From Lachnospiraceae bacterium oral taxon 500 (GTDB lineage Bacteria; Bacillota; Clostridia; Lachnospirales; Vallitaleaceae): a DNA stretch of 64,000 bases. The stretch is taken from the NCBI GenBank assembly GCA_002999035.1, contig CP027241.1, positions 1 through 64,000 of the forward strand, read 5' to 3'. Positions 1 to 8,604 of this stretch are shown here, one piece after another. Position 1 is the stretch's first letter. Every line of letters starts with the position of its first letter. The position numbers and the translations under genes are program-made. The notes beneath the pieces were generated by a model. The model did no database searches. It saw nothing but the letters and a program-made list of their open reading frames with translations, and had not been told where the DNA came from.

Positions 1-197
1 CTGCCGCAAAAAACTTTCGCATTTTATCTGTTACGACTATCTCGCAGCCAAACTCATTGACATTGGCAATCATCAGCATTTTTTCGCCGCTTTCAGCTAA
101 AATGCCAATCTCCAGCTTTCTGGCTTTTAAGGCTTTTAATTCTTTTAGCAGTTTCCGGTACTCTTGATTTGTCCGTTATCTTGATTTTCGTTTTCAT
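1..197 (-). pseudogene. Phage tail/neck-type protein, N-terminal part, frameshifted
   Basis: An ATG at 197 overlaps the stop of the preceding gene (ATGA). It opens a reading frame that stops early, but a one-base shift near 170 restores a continuous frame to the window edge containing 'ILAESGEKMLMIANVNEFG'. That pattern, with an EFG core and a following basic stretch, resembles small neck or tail-completion proteins of siphophages and Mu-like phages. The family call is from pattern memory only. The gene runs off the window. The shift is one of many in the first 2.2 kb and may be a sequence error. Confidence 0.4.
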
Positions 198-453
198 CTT
201 GGCACCCGAAGCCTGCGGACAGCATTAAGCAGTTCCCTTTCTTCGCCCGACAGTTCATTCTCCGCATAGGTCTTACTTAAATCCGCTAGGCTTTCCGCTT
301 TGACATTCGGATTTTCCGATAGGATTTTACTTTCCTATCAAGGAAAAGCCGGATGACATAAGGCATGCTTTCTTCCGTAAATGCCCGATTGCAGTACCGG
401 CTGGCAAAGTCTAACCAATACCTCTTCAGCTCATCCTCGGTTAGTTTACTCAT
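194..453 (-). pseudogene. Small head-tail connector-like phage protein, frameshifted
   Basis: The frame opens with MSKLTEDELKRYWLDFASRY and would continue as ENPNVKAESLADLSKTYAE and ERELLNAVRRLRVP, but a single missing base near 335-345 splits it. Adding one G in the run around GATAGG rejoins both halves into about 86 residues. Its size, acidic helical character and place after the capsid genes suggest a gp6-like connector. This is inference from position; I do not recognise the exact family. It overlaps its upstream neighbour by a few bases, as expected for translationally coupled phage genes. Confidence 0.4.
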
Positions 454-760
454 GAGCAGCTGCCTCTTCTAATAAAGCAATCACTTCATCTCTTTTTGCT
501 CCTGCCGAAACATTTAAGCCTTTTTCTTTGGCTAACTCAAGCAGTTCTTCTTTTTTCATTTCTTTATAATTTGTTACTTCCTCCAGGTTTGCTCCCTCTG
601 TCGCAGGTTCTTTTTCCGTTCCTGATTCTGCTTCCCTTCTAAAGCCTCCACAACTTCTGCCAGTCCAGAAAAATCTTCCGGTCGAATCGTAAGTTCCATG
701 CCTTTCGCTGTAGATCGTTCCATCATACTGTACGCTTCCTCTGATTACTTTTGCTTTCAT
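446..760 (-). CDS. Phage structural-region protein with HeH/SAP-like C-terminus (middle out of frame)
   Basis: The ORF is open for 104 codons, but its middle third reads as Ser/Gly/Arg-rich nonsense. The alternate frame of that stretch gives KGMELTIRPEDFSGLAEVVE, which looks like real protein. So two compensating indels probably hide the true sequence. The last 35 residues (EELLELAKEKGLNVSAGAKRDEVIALLEE) look like a HeH/SAP or Rho-N-like helix-extension-helix fold, often found at the end of small head-tail joining proteins. The upstream start ATG at 760 has a plausible RBS (AGGAGCGGCA). Function is not assignable. Confidence 0.5.
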   Translation of the reverse strand: MKAKVIRGSVQYDGTIYSERHGTYDSTGRFFWTGRSCGGFRREAESGTEKEPATEGANLEEVTNYKEMKKEELLELAKEKGLNVSAGAKRDEVIALLEEAAAHE

Positions 761-791
761 TGCCGCTCCTTTCTTAAATCATTTTTTTCCC

Positions 792-840
792 AATCAAAAA
801 AGGGCTTACTGATTTTATTCAGTAAATCCCTTTTTTGATT
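792..840. terminator. Long A/T-flanked hairpin, bidirectional terminator
   Basis: AATCAAAAAAGGG plus TTACTGA on the left pairs with TCAGTAA plus CCCTTTTTTGATT on the right around a short ATTTTAT loop. The arms carry A6 and T6 runs, so it should terminate in both directions. It sits between the gene at 446-760 and the damaged genes at 871-1781. It separates the presumed accessory (moron) segment from the rest of the late operon. Confidence 0.75.
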
Positions 841-870
841 AACTCGCTTTTTTTGTGATGATTTTGTCTT

Positions 871-1008
871 TTAGATGATTTTCATCTCCAAGGCTGTTTT
901 TGCCAGATTAGCAGAGAAGAAAGCAGATTTGACAATTTCATTCCCTGCTGAAAACCTACTAAAAAGATTAGCTCAATGCTCCATAAATTTTTTATCCAAT
1001 AGTTCCAT
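871..1008 (-). pseudogene. Small phage protein of unknown function, frameshifted
   Basis: Reading from an ATG at 1008 gives MELLDKKFMEH. After a one-base shift near 975 it gives ELIFLVGFQQGMKLSNLL and ends TALEMKII at 871. The combined peptide of about 45 residues is hydrophobic and helical. I do not recognise the family. It lies between a damaged membrane-anchored gene and the terminator at 792-840, so the two probably form one accessory unit. The start has no strong ribosome binding site. Confidence 0.3.
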
Positions 1009-1781
1009 CTTGAAATATTTTCCCAAGCAGACCATTTTCTTTCATTACCTCATAGTTCGGATCGCTTTTATCCACCTCTGACGCTTCTTCTGCTTTCAGC
1101 TCAATATCTCCAACATTATCTATCAAAAAGTAAAATCCTTTTAGCTCTGACCTTTTAAGTAAATAATGTTCTGATAGCTGAGAAATCATCGCTTTTGCCT
1201 TTTCTACCTTAATATCTCCGTCCGGCTCTGCAAGATTTACTTGGATTTTCCTGTTTTCTTTATCAACCGTTACTTCCTTAATTCTTTCATCTGAATAGGC
1301 TTTTTCCAGTTTTTTTGTAATCCTCCGCCTCTCTTACTTCAATCACAAAATTATTTTGACAAAGTCCTTATTTAGTTTTTTTCTATTCAGCGAAACGTTT
1401 CCTACGCCCTCCGAAAAAATAACTCGACTTTATCTAAATCTTCTCGCTTGGCTAAGAATTCATTTGCCAGCTTATTTGCGATTTCTTTGGCTCGCACTTC
1501 ATCTGCAAGCTCTGCTTTTTCGTTCGGCTCATCACCTGTTGTCGCCAAATGCAGAGTAAGCGTTTTGTTATCTACATCCGTCTTGACATCTTTGATTTCA
1601 TTTTTGGAAATAAAGTTTGCTGTCAGAATGGCTTCGTACTCTTGGCGGAGTTTTCATATCCAGTTTTCCTGTTAATTTCTGATATAATGTATTAATTACA
1701 ATCACAGCAAAAATGCCCCCACACACAAATCGCAACCATTTTCTCTTTTCTTTTTTTCCTTTCCGTATTTACTTGCTTCAT
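992..1781 (-). pseudogene. Membrane-anchored accessory phage protein, multiply frameshifted
   Basis: An ATG at 1781 behind GGGAGG begins a basic N-terminus followed by one hydrophobic segment (about residues 15-33). Then come acidic, lysine-rich stretches that are coding-like in all three frames by turns. At least five one-base shifts, four of them at or beside homopolymers (for example 1311-1317, around 1350, 1413-1419), break it. Rejoined it is about 255 residues. No family is recognised. It is flanked by an inverted repeat upstream and a terminator downstream, the arrangement of a phage moron. The damage may be real decay or sequencing error. Confidence 0.45.
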
Positions 1782-1791
1782 AAAAACCTCC

Positions 1792-1842
1792 CTGTAAAAA
1801 AACTATTATATATACTTTACTACTATAACAGTTTTTTTACAG
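1792..1842. promoter_or_regulatory. 13-bp perfect inverted repeat with TATA-rich loop upstream of the accessory gene
   Basis: CTGTAAAAAAACT at 1792-1804 on the plus strand is matched exactly by AGTTTTTTTACAG at 1830-1842. The 25-bp loop is rich in TATA-like sequence (TATATAATAG on the minus strand). On the minus strand the T7 arm could stop transcription arriving from the capsid gene. The TATAAT-like loop could start transcription of the gene at 992-1781. Both roles are inference. Confidence 0.5.
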
Positions 1843-1846
1843 AATT

Positions 1847-2893
1847 TTAAAGCCTTATTTCACCTTTGCCAATCAAGATGTTTTCCGCTTCCGGGAAACT
1901 CGGCAGCACCGTTGCCACTGCCTTTGTCCATCTCGCCACCGGGTCAGCCGTCCGATAGATCATTGCCAGCACATTTCCGACTTGCTCGGTATCAACGCCC
2001 CGTTTCCGGCAAGCTCAAATTTCTTCCGCCGTTAAGCCGTACACCGTTTCGCCAAGGAAGCCGTCCGGCATCAGCACTACTTTATTGGCGTTCAAAAAAT
2101 CGTAATGTCTGATAAGTTCCATTCGCCTGCTCTTTGCGGTACTTTCGCATCATAGGAAGCAAACTTTGGAAGCCCTTGCTGCTCTAAAAATGCATTTAAT
2201 TCTGCCTTGGTTACCAGCTTATTGGTATTCCCGAAAATATTCTTCCGCCACCTTATCATGCCGAAGCAGCAAGGAAAGTACCGAACTACTCGTTAAGGCA
2301 CGGGTCGGAATCACACCGGTTCTGGCGATTACACTGTCTGTCCAGTCGTAAATATCTTTTAGCGGATCAGAGTCGGCATGTGTCCAGGCGGAGTTTCCGG
2401 CATTGGTTTTCAGCGCATCGCTTGGTACACCATAGTCAAGTGTTACATTCACGCCATTTTCATTCACTGCCAATTTTCCGGTAGTCAACACTTCCATCCG
2501 CATTGCTTCTGCTCTGGTTAAGACTGCCAGCACCATGGTATCGACATCATTAAAAACCTGTTCCTTGGCTTTTTCAAACTCCTTATTGGTTCGAGGCGTT
2601 TGCAGCTTAATTAAAAGCTCCTCATCCATTCGGATTTTTCTTTTGACCAGCGCAAGCCGTTCTTTGACCGCCTCGAGGGCATCTCTGGAAGCAATTTCAC
2701 TTTCTGAATTAAAGGCATGCACCGAAGCTGAAACCGGCAAGTGGCTACCGCCTTTGATATATTCAAGGTCAATTTCTTCAATTTTTTTCTCCGGAAAGAG
2801 AGTTAATCCCAAAAACTCCGGGAACTTCCTTTCTTTTAAATAATCCAATAGTACTGCGGCTGAAAACACTTCTTCAAACTTAAATAATCCCAT
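1847..2893 (-). pseudogene. Phage major capsid protein (gpE type), 3' third frameshifted
   Basis: From the ATG at 2893 (RBS AGGAGAGGAGAAGAAT) 224 codons are intact. They contain the typical MCP-E N-terminus (FPEKKIEEIDLEYIKGG), the acidic DALEAVKERL helix region and the GVPSDALKTN/WTHADSDPLKDI segment seen in lambda gpE-like capsids. The frame then breaks at about 2235. The C-terminal sequence continues through three further shifts near 2094-2099, 2022 and 2000 to a stop at 1847. Typical late parts are visible, such as VLMPDGFLGETVYGLTAEE and MIYRTADPVARWTKA. Rejoined it is about 347 residues, a normal length for the family. The clean N-terminal half suggests the shifts could be artefacts. 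Confidence 0.75.
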
Positions 2894-2908
2894 ATTCTTC
2901 TCCTCTCC

Positions 2909-3220
2909 TTACATGAACTTAATTTCTTTTAATGCGGTTTTCGCAGTTTCTTGCGGCACTTCCGGCAAGCGGCCTGCTAAGACAATGCCGGAAATTAAAA
3001 ATGCTCCAAATCCATCTCCAGCAGTTACATCTACATCTTCCAGTAAAATTCCCTTTGCCTGTGCATCATTGCTTGGCAAGATGGTACCTGCCTTAACAAT
3101 CTTTCGCCCCTCAAAGGCTACTCCTTTGCTTTGCGGTACAGCCCCCGATGCGGAAATAAACTTTTCACTTTTTAAAAAATTAACAGTTTCCCGTAAAATT
3201 GTTGTTTGTTCTACTTTCAT
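2909..3220 (-). CDS. Head decoration (capsid-stabilising) protein
   Basis: A small protein of about 103 residues starting MKVEQTTILRETVNFLKSEK, followed by a GRKIVKAGTILPSNDAQAKG segment and a Gly-rich 'VDVTAGDGFGAFLISGIV' strand. This pattern is typical of lambda gpD/SHP-like decoration proteins, which trimerise on the outside of expanded capsids. It sits 15 bases upstream of the capsid gene and directly after the scaffold gene, the expected slot. The GAAAGGGGA ribosome site lies too close to the first ATG at 3226, so the ATG at 3220 is preferred. Confidence 0.75.
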   Translation of the reverse strand: MKVEQTTILRETVNFLKSEKFISASGAVPQSKGVAFEGRKIVKAGTILPSNDAQAKGILLEDVDVTAGDGFGAFLISGIVLAGRLPEVPQETAKTALKEIKFM

Positions 3221-3235
3221 AATCATTCCCCTTTC

Positions 3236-3808
3236 TTATGCCCACGGATTGTTTGCGGGTCTAGCTACTTCATTTCTCTTTTCCGCATATCCCTTGCCGG
3301 CACTTGCTTTTTCAGAACCGGTATCCCCGGTTTTCATGGTTATGCCTTGAATTCTCTTATTGACTTCCTCTTGCACAGCTTCACGGAATGCTTTCCCAAA
3401 CTCCTTAATATTAGCGGTCATTTCTTCTTTGGTTTCGGAAAGATTTGTAAAATATCCGGCAAAGGCCGATGGAATATGATTCTTAAGCAGCTCATCCTTA
3501 ACATCTGCTGCTCTTTCTTTTTGCAGCAATACTTTTTCTCTTTCTTCCAGCTCAGCTGCTTTCTTCTTTTGCTCCTCGGCGGCTCTTTCTTCTTTGGAAA
3601 GTTTGGAAAGCCGCTCATTTTCTACCTTTTCATTTTCCCAAGCTGCTTTCATTTCCTCAACTTCTTTTTCCGTAAAAGTTTTGGCGGTGTTTTTTTCTTC
3701 CTGAGCCAGCTGCTTGTTTTCTGCACCGGTTGCTTTTGTTTCATTGGTGTCTTTGGTTTCCTTCGTTTCCTCGGTCGTTACCTCTGTGTTTTGATTTTCC
3801 TGATCCAT
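3236..3808 (-). CDS. Phage scaffolding protein (DUF4355 type)
   Basis: About 190 residues with a Glu/Thr/Lys-rich N-terminus. A long charged coiled coil follows (EKEVEEMKAAWENEKVENER onward), then a C-terminal amphipathic part and an Asn/Pro/Trp tail. This composition and length match DUF4355-type scaffolds that direct procapsid assembly and are lost on maturation. It is placed directly upstream of the decoration and capsid genes. The start at 3808 (MDQENQ) is chosen for the AGGAAAGGAAG site upstream; an in-frame ATG at 3841 has no such site. Confidence 0.75.
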   Translation of the reverse strand: MDQENQNTEVTTEETKETKDTNETKATGAENKQLAQEEKNTAKTFTEKEVEEMKAAWENEKVENERLSKLSKEERAAEEQKKKAAELEEREKVLLQKERAADVKDELLKNHIPSAFAGYFTNLSETKEEMTANIKEFGKAFREAVQEEVNKRIQGITMKTGDTGSEKASAGKGYAEKRNEVARPANNPWA

Positions 3809-3853
3809 TACTTTCTTCCTTTCCTGGTCATTTTTATGCAATATAAAAGAAGC

Positions 3854-4069
3854 CTACTCTTGTAAGCTCCTTATTGTTATTTTATTCGATTCCGTATTTT
3901 TCTGCAATTCCTTTAACTTCTTTAACCAAACCTGATGCAGTGCTTTAACCTCCACCTCAAGTGGATGATCTAAACCCGGTACAGGATGCTCTCTCATTTT
4001 TTCACTAATTTTCCTGTTTTCCTCCGCATACCATTTTATTAGCTCATCCGACTCTTCTTTATATGTCAT
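3854..4069 (-). CDS. Small acidic phage protein of unknown function
   Basis: A 71-residue, mostly helical protein starting MTYKEESDELIKWYAEENRK. Its start overlaps the stop of the MuF-type gene by four bases (ATGA), so it is translated in the same head operon. I do not recognise the family. A small ORF between the MuF-type gene and scaffold is common in phages of this class, but no function can be read from the sequence. Confidence 0.6.
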   Translation of the reverse strand: MTYKEESDELIKWYAEENRKISEKMREHPVPGLDHPLEVEVKALHQVWLKKLKELQKNTESNKITIRSLQE

Positions 4070-5529
4070 TCCTTCACCTCCTCAAAAGTAATACCTATAC
4101 TTTCCTTTAATTCGTTCATAATATGATATTGCCTATAATCGGATAATTTTTCTGGTATTTCTTTATTTCTCGCTTTATCTCCATAGGCAAACGTAGCTTC
4201 CTGATAAGCTTCAAGAACTTCTGAACCTGATAATTGATCTTTATAGCTCATTTTAAACCGTCCAAGGTCGCAAGTCAATTGCATTTCTTTTAATTGATAC
4301 TGATATAGTCCTTGAATGTCCTGTTCACTAAAGCAATCTCCAACCCCACTCCCCGGTGGATGGTTGTGAATTACAATTGCATTTTTTAAGTTATCCACTC
4401 CGATTGTAGTGATATTGACATTTGCCGAAATACCGTCGATATAATAGGCTTTGTTATTCTCCGCTATAACAATAGCCTTTTCAATATCCCAGTCCTTACT
4501 TTCTTTGGCAAAATCCGAAAACAGCTTATCAATCTGCTCTCTATCGTTATAGTCAATATCCTCTATCTTGGTGATAATGCCGTCTTGACCGGAATTGTCG
4601 GCTTCGTACTTTCCCGAACTAAGTCCTTTTCTTTCCTCCTCCAAATCTATCGCCTGAAAGCACCGACAATTGATATCATGTTCGGCATATCCGGTCAGGT
4701 GCGGAGCTTTTGCTTTTCTCCCCTCCGGCAAAGTAAAGTCTTCTTTATACCCGACCGTCTGTCCTTCCATCTTGATATGGCTCACTTTGTCGATTGCTTT
4801 CATCCCTCGAACTCTCTCATCCTTGACTGTTCGCCAAGTCTTTACCATAGCAAGTCCCGCTTTATCAAACTTATCTAGGGTTTTTTGCTGTGTGTTTGCA
4901 TATACCCTTGCTCCCTCGGTTCGGATAATTGTCATCGGCTTTCCCACATCAGTGCCCAGCTCATTTTTTAAGCTATCGCTTAATTCCTTATACGTCTTGC
5001 CTTTTGCCAGTCCATCCGACAAAGTCTTATTCACCGAGTGAATGATATCATTCCGATGCTTTCCCAACCTCTCTGCCCAGTGAAAGCCTTTCATTTTTTC
5101 GTTCACAATTTCATTAATATTTAATGGCTTTTGAATGGCATTTAAAGTCTTACCGTCATCGCCTAAAAGCTTAATCTGAAATGGAACGGCTTTTTTATTG
5201 CTGTTTGCCGCCTGAAAAACAATATGAAAGGTATTCTTCTCCGCTTTCATTCCCACTTGCATAAGAAAATCCTCGGTTTGCTGCTTATTATTCTCATACA
5301 GCTTAGAAAGCAGCTTATCCATAGCTGACAGCATTTTCCGCTTGGCACTGTGCGGAAAGGACTTGTCGCTTAGCTTTCCGTCCTTTTCGTAGCGGTCAAA
5401 TTGTTTTCGCAACAGATTTCTTGCTTCTTCTAATGCTTTTCTATATCTGACAATCAGCTCCTTTTGCTGCCCTTGTACTGCTTTTTCAAACTCCATCGCT
5501 AAGCGTTTAAACTCATTCGGTAGATTCAT
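4066..5529 (-). CDS. MuF-type minor head protein with C-terminal JAB/RadC-like domain
   Basis: About 487 residues from the ATG at 5529, chosen for GGATGGAG six bases upstream; it overlaps the portal gene by 17 bases. Residues 1-145 are helical. Residues 150-295 form the MuF core (SPP1 gp7 family), ending in the typical 'YAEHDINCRCFQ' strand; this family is packaged in or near the portal. Residues about 320-435 hold a second domain with strand-HNHPPG (H388-N-H390-P) and SEQD (S401, D404). This resembles the JAMM/RadC metal site HxH...SxxD, with three extra residues in the loop. MuF proteins often carry C-terminal effector domains delivered with phage DNA; a peptidase or isopeptidase role here is inference. 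Confidence 0.8.
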   Translation of the reverse strand: MNLPNEFKRLAMEFEKAVQGQQKELIVRYRKALEEARNLLRKQFDRYEKDGKLSDKSFPHSAKRKMLSAMDKLLSKLYENNKQQTEDFLMQVGMKAEKNTFHIVFQAANSNKKAVPFQIKLLGDDGKTLNAIQKPLNINEIVNEKMKGFHWAERLGKHRNDIIHSVNKTLSDGLAKGKTYKELSDSLKNELGTDVGKPMTIIRTEGARVYANTQQKTLDKFDKAGLAMVKTWRTVKDERVRGMKAIDKVSHIKMEGQTVGYKEDFTLPEGRKAKAPHLTGYAEHDINCRCFQAIDLEEERKGLSSGKYEADNSGQDGIITKIEDIDYNDREQIDKLFSDFAKESKDWDIEKAIVIAENNKAYYIDGISANVNITTIGVDNLKNAIVIHNHPPGSGVGDCFSEQDIQGLYQYQLKEMQLTCDLGRFKMSYKDQLSGSEVLEAYQEATFAYGDKARNKEIPEKLSDYRQYHIMNELKESIGITFEEVKE

Positions 5530-6832
5530 AAGAAACTCCATCCAGATCAACATACGCTGCTTTTTCTTCTTCGATTTTTTCCAGCTCCGTCTGCACATTG
5601 TCAATGATTTTTAAGTGTGAAAGGGCTGTCTGCTTGGAAACAATGTTTTGTAGCATTGTAACAATTTCTACATTTTCTTTGTCATTGACCGGGAGATTTC
5701 GTTGAAACTTAATATCAATATCCCGCCAGTCATAGTTGTTTCCCAGAAAGTTTAGATACCGGCAAATGATTTCCAGCCGCCTTTGCAAGCTTTTTTTAAA
5801 TTTTCTTTCTTTCTTAACCGCAAGCTGTTCCAGTCCTAAGAGTTTATACAGCATAGCAATTCCCGATGAATTCCCTGCAAAATTTTCATCGGATAAATTC
5901 GGAACCATGGAAAACTTATGAATATCATTGTCCAATCGCTCCGAAATATACTTCGTTTCCTCAAAATTACTTTGTTTTTGCAAAAATCCGGCTTCTCCTT
6001 TTTCTTTTAGAAGTAAAACCCTTAACTTTCGCATTTTCTCAATGTCTGATTCGTCGGTTTCGTCCATCCCGATGAGATACATATAACAATTGGCAAAGTA
6101 CTCTAAATTATTCATACTATCTGATCCGGCTTTGTCATACGCATCAATCAAAGTGATGACTTTCTCAAAATCTCCTTGTTTTTCTTCGTTATTCCAAAAT
6201 TCAATTACCGGAACCATTCCAAAGAAATGTTGTACGGTATCTTCCAGTAATAGAGAACTGCCATTTTTAGTATAATATCGTATTTCTGATGCTGTGTAGA
6301 CTTCTATCTTTCGGATTTTCTTTTCGCCTGTTTCATAATCATACCAACGAATCGCAAAACGGATTTCCGGTGATAAGGCATAGTCATACACACATAGCAT
6401 CTGTTCTGCTTGTACTTTTGCAACTCTAAGCCTTGGGCGCTTGTTTTTATCAAAGTCTTTGGCATCTAAATACACGATTTCAAAGCAGCGCCCTTTAATC
6501 GATGTCTGTTTGGCAACTTCCAGATTATGCTCTTGCTCATCCGTATAATCCAGCAAATCCTGTATTTCTTTCATAAAGTCATTGTTTGTTGCGGAATAAG
6601 TTACCGGCTTTCCAATAAAATAACCCGTTGCCATATCCGTAATATAGCCAGAATAGGCATTTGCCAATTTATTATTAATTTTTCCATCTGAGATGGAGGC
6701 TCTGCTTAAAATCGCAGTGTCATTTTCATAATACTGTTGCAGCTTTAAAAAGCGCTTGCCGTAGTCTCTTTCATAGCGGTTAATCATCTTTATAATCAAT
6801 TTTTCACTGATTTCTTCTTCGGTGCGATACAT
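5513..6832 (-). CDS. Phage portal protein (SPP1 gp6-like)
   Basis: 439 residues with the conserved portal N-terminal motif around residues 53-80 (NKLANAYSGYITDMATGYFIGK). A long helix-rich stem and clip region follow, then an acidic C-terminal tail (KIEEEKAAYVDLDG). Portals of this family form the dodecameric ring at one capsid vertex through which DNA is packaged and ejected. The gene sits 14 bases after the large terminase gene and overlaps the MuF-type gene, the standard terminase-portal-MuF order. The frame is intact. Confidence 0.9.
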   Translation of the reverse strand: MYRTEEEISEKLIIKMINRYERDYGKRFLKLQQYYENDTAILSRASISDGKINNKLANAYSGYITDMATGYFIGKPVTYSATNNDFMKEIQDLLDYTDEQEHNLEVAKQTSIKGRCFEIVYLDAKDFDKNKRPRLRVAKVQAEQMLCVYDYALSPEIRFAIRWYDYETGEKKIRKIEVYTASEIRYYTKNGSSLLLEDTVQHFFGMVPVIEFWNNEEKQGDFEKVITLIDAYDKAGSDSMNNLEYFANCYMYLIGMDETDESDIEKMRKLRVLLLKEKGEAGFLQKQSNFEETKYISERLDNDIHKFSMVPNLSDENFAGNSSGIAMLYKLLGLEQLAVKKERKFKKSLQRRLEIICRYLNFLGNNYDWRDIDIKFQRNLPVNDKENVEIVTMLQNIVSKQTALSHLKIIDNVQTELEKIEEEKAAYVDLDGVSYESTE

Positions 6833-6846
6833 ATAGCCTCCTTTCT

Positions 6847-8604
6847 TTAAAATAAGCCAAATTTACGAATGTCAAGCAGTCGGTTCTTTCTTTTGCGTTT
6901 GGTTGCCAGTGTCCTTACGCCTTCTAATGCATCTGGCCCATCATCGTGTGCCGCCATCGGGAAATATTTTAACTGCTCCAGTAGTAGCTTTTGCTTTGCT
7001 TGGAACTTAATATATTTGTTTTTAATATCTGGCTGCAAAGTTTGCACACGCATGGTTTTATCCGATGATTGCTGCACCTCTGTAATTGGCAAATAGATTC
7101 CACATCTTGCGCTTTCCTTTGCCAGCGCTTCTTTTAAGAACCACTGGAATTGGTTGGTTTCTGCACCAAAATCTTTATACTTCTTGCCGAACTCTTTCCA
7201 AATCCAGACCGCTTTATTAAGCGTGTCCATAATAATTTTATCTGGATGTCTTCTTTCGATATCTGCATCTAAGACATACATATAGCCAGTTTCCGTGTCC
7301 AGCACCAAAGTAACAATTGCACTGTAGTCGCTTTTTTTTGTTTTCCCCAGTGACGGATCAACAAAAGCATAAAACCAATACTTTGCCTCTCGAAAGTCGA
7401 AATCAAGCGGATTAAAGTACTCAAACCATTCTTCATTGAATAAACAATCTTCTGGATTGATCGGTTCATTTTGCAGCTCTGAAAAAAATGCCGCCTCACC
7501 TTCGGAAACTTTGATTTTCATTAGTTCCACGTAGGGAAGCTTTTCTTCCCAAAGAACCTTTGTGCCTGCCAGCATTTCTGATTTATTCTTTTCAAAGAAT
7601 TCGTTTGCTTTCCGTTCTCTGTCCTTATCCGACAGATTTGTGTATATCGTTTCCCATGTATCCCAAAGCGGAGAAGCCGAAAAACTTTCCACTGCTTGAT
7701 ATTTCATGCTCTGATAGGCTGCATTTTTTAGCACATCCGCCAGTAAGCTATCATAATGGAGCATCGTGCCAATGAAAATAAAGTCTGTATAACTATCTCC
7801 AGCTTTACTAACTGCCTTATAGTACCAGTCTTTCAGTTTCTTTCTTTGCTCTGCCGTTCTTACCAGTTCATCGTTTTCGGTATCATCTAATACAATCAAG
7901 TCCGGCCGCCACTGTTTATGCTTTAAACCACGCATTTTTTGTGCTGCGCCCTTGGCTTGCACCTTAATTTTTGATTTTGTTACAATCACATCTTCCCGCC
8001 AGATTTTTCCAGAAAGACTTCCAAAGTCCGTAAGAATCGCTTCATTTTCTTCGATTTCTTCCTTAATCGCTTCCAGAAAGCCTTTGCTTTGGTCGTAAGT
8101 ATCTGAAATAATGACTATAAAATGCTTATAGGCATATAAAACCGCATGAAGCACATCTTTAAAGGTCAGATTGGTCGATTTGGCATGACCACGAGGTGCC
8201 GCCACCACTCTTTTAACGCCTTGCTTTTTATTAACTTCTTTTGCGTTTCTGATTGGATTTATATTTTTTAAAACTCCATTTTCCCAGATATCATCTAATT
8301 CCTCATGAAACTTCGGTGATTTTCTGCTGAAAAAGTGCGGAAAGTATGCTCTTCCAAAGTAAGAGAGATCAATAGCAGCTAACTTTTTTCGAATCCCGTC
8401 TGAGCCGAAAATAGGCTTTCCAGCAATGTACTCGGCATAAAGTTTTATTCTTTCTGGACTATTATCTTTTGCAAGATATTCTTCGAGTAGCTTTCTCTGA
8501 AGTATGTCATATTCTTTTTCATCTTGGCAGACTTCATCTACTTCATGCTCCAAAAAGTCTTTTAAAAGCCTTTTAACAGACTTTTCTCTTACTTTGTTTT
8601 TCAT
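6847..8604 (-). CDS. Phage terminase large subunit
   Basis: 585 residues. The ATPase has Walker A APRGHAKS at 135-142, followed by a helicase-like core, and Walker B LIVLDD with D240/D241. The RNase H-like nuclease starts at FVDPSLGKTKKSD (D416 first acidic residue), with later acidic clusters (GAETNQF, DGPDALEG). It cuts and pumps phage DNA into the prohead through the portal. The start ATG has the AAGGAGGAAAAG site. It is preceded by an unusual 256-base leader containing hairpins and repeats, after a NusG-paralogue gene. Confidence 0.92.
   Translation of the reverse strand: MKNKVREKSVKRLLKDFLEHEVDEVCQDEKEYDILQRKLLEEYLAKDNSPERIKLYAEYIAGKPIFGSDGIRKKLAAIDLSYFGRAYFPHFFSRKSPKFHEELDDIWENGVLKNINPIRNAKEVNKKQGVKRVVAAPRGHAKSTNLTFKDVLHAVLYAYKHFIVIISDTYDQSKGFLEAIKEEIEENEAILTDFGSLSGKIWREDVIVTKSKIKVQAKGAAQKMRGLKHKQWRPDLIVLDDTENDELVRTAEQRKKLKDWYYKAVSKAGDSYTDFIFIGTMLHYDSLLADVLKNAAYQSMKYQAVESFSASPLWDTWETIYTNLSDKDRERKANEFFEKNKSEMLAGTKVLWEEKLPYVELMKIKVSEGEAAFFSELQNEPINPEDCLFNEEWFEYFNPLDFDFREAKYWFYAFVDPSLGKTKKSDYSAIVTLVLDTETGYMYVLDADIERRHPDKIIMDTLNKAVWIWKEFGKKYKDFGAETNQFQWFLKEALAKESARCGIYLPITEVQQSSDKTMRVQTLQPDIKNKYIKFQAKQKLLLEQLKYFPMAAHDDGPDALEGVRTLATKRKRKNRLLDIRKFGLF

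Noticed and set aside
3206-3865. Long plus-strand hydrophobic ORF opposite the scaffold gene
   Set aside because: It is the antisense of a Glu/Lys-rich coiled coil, which always reads as Phe/Leu-rich on the other strand.
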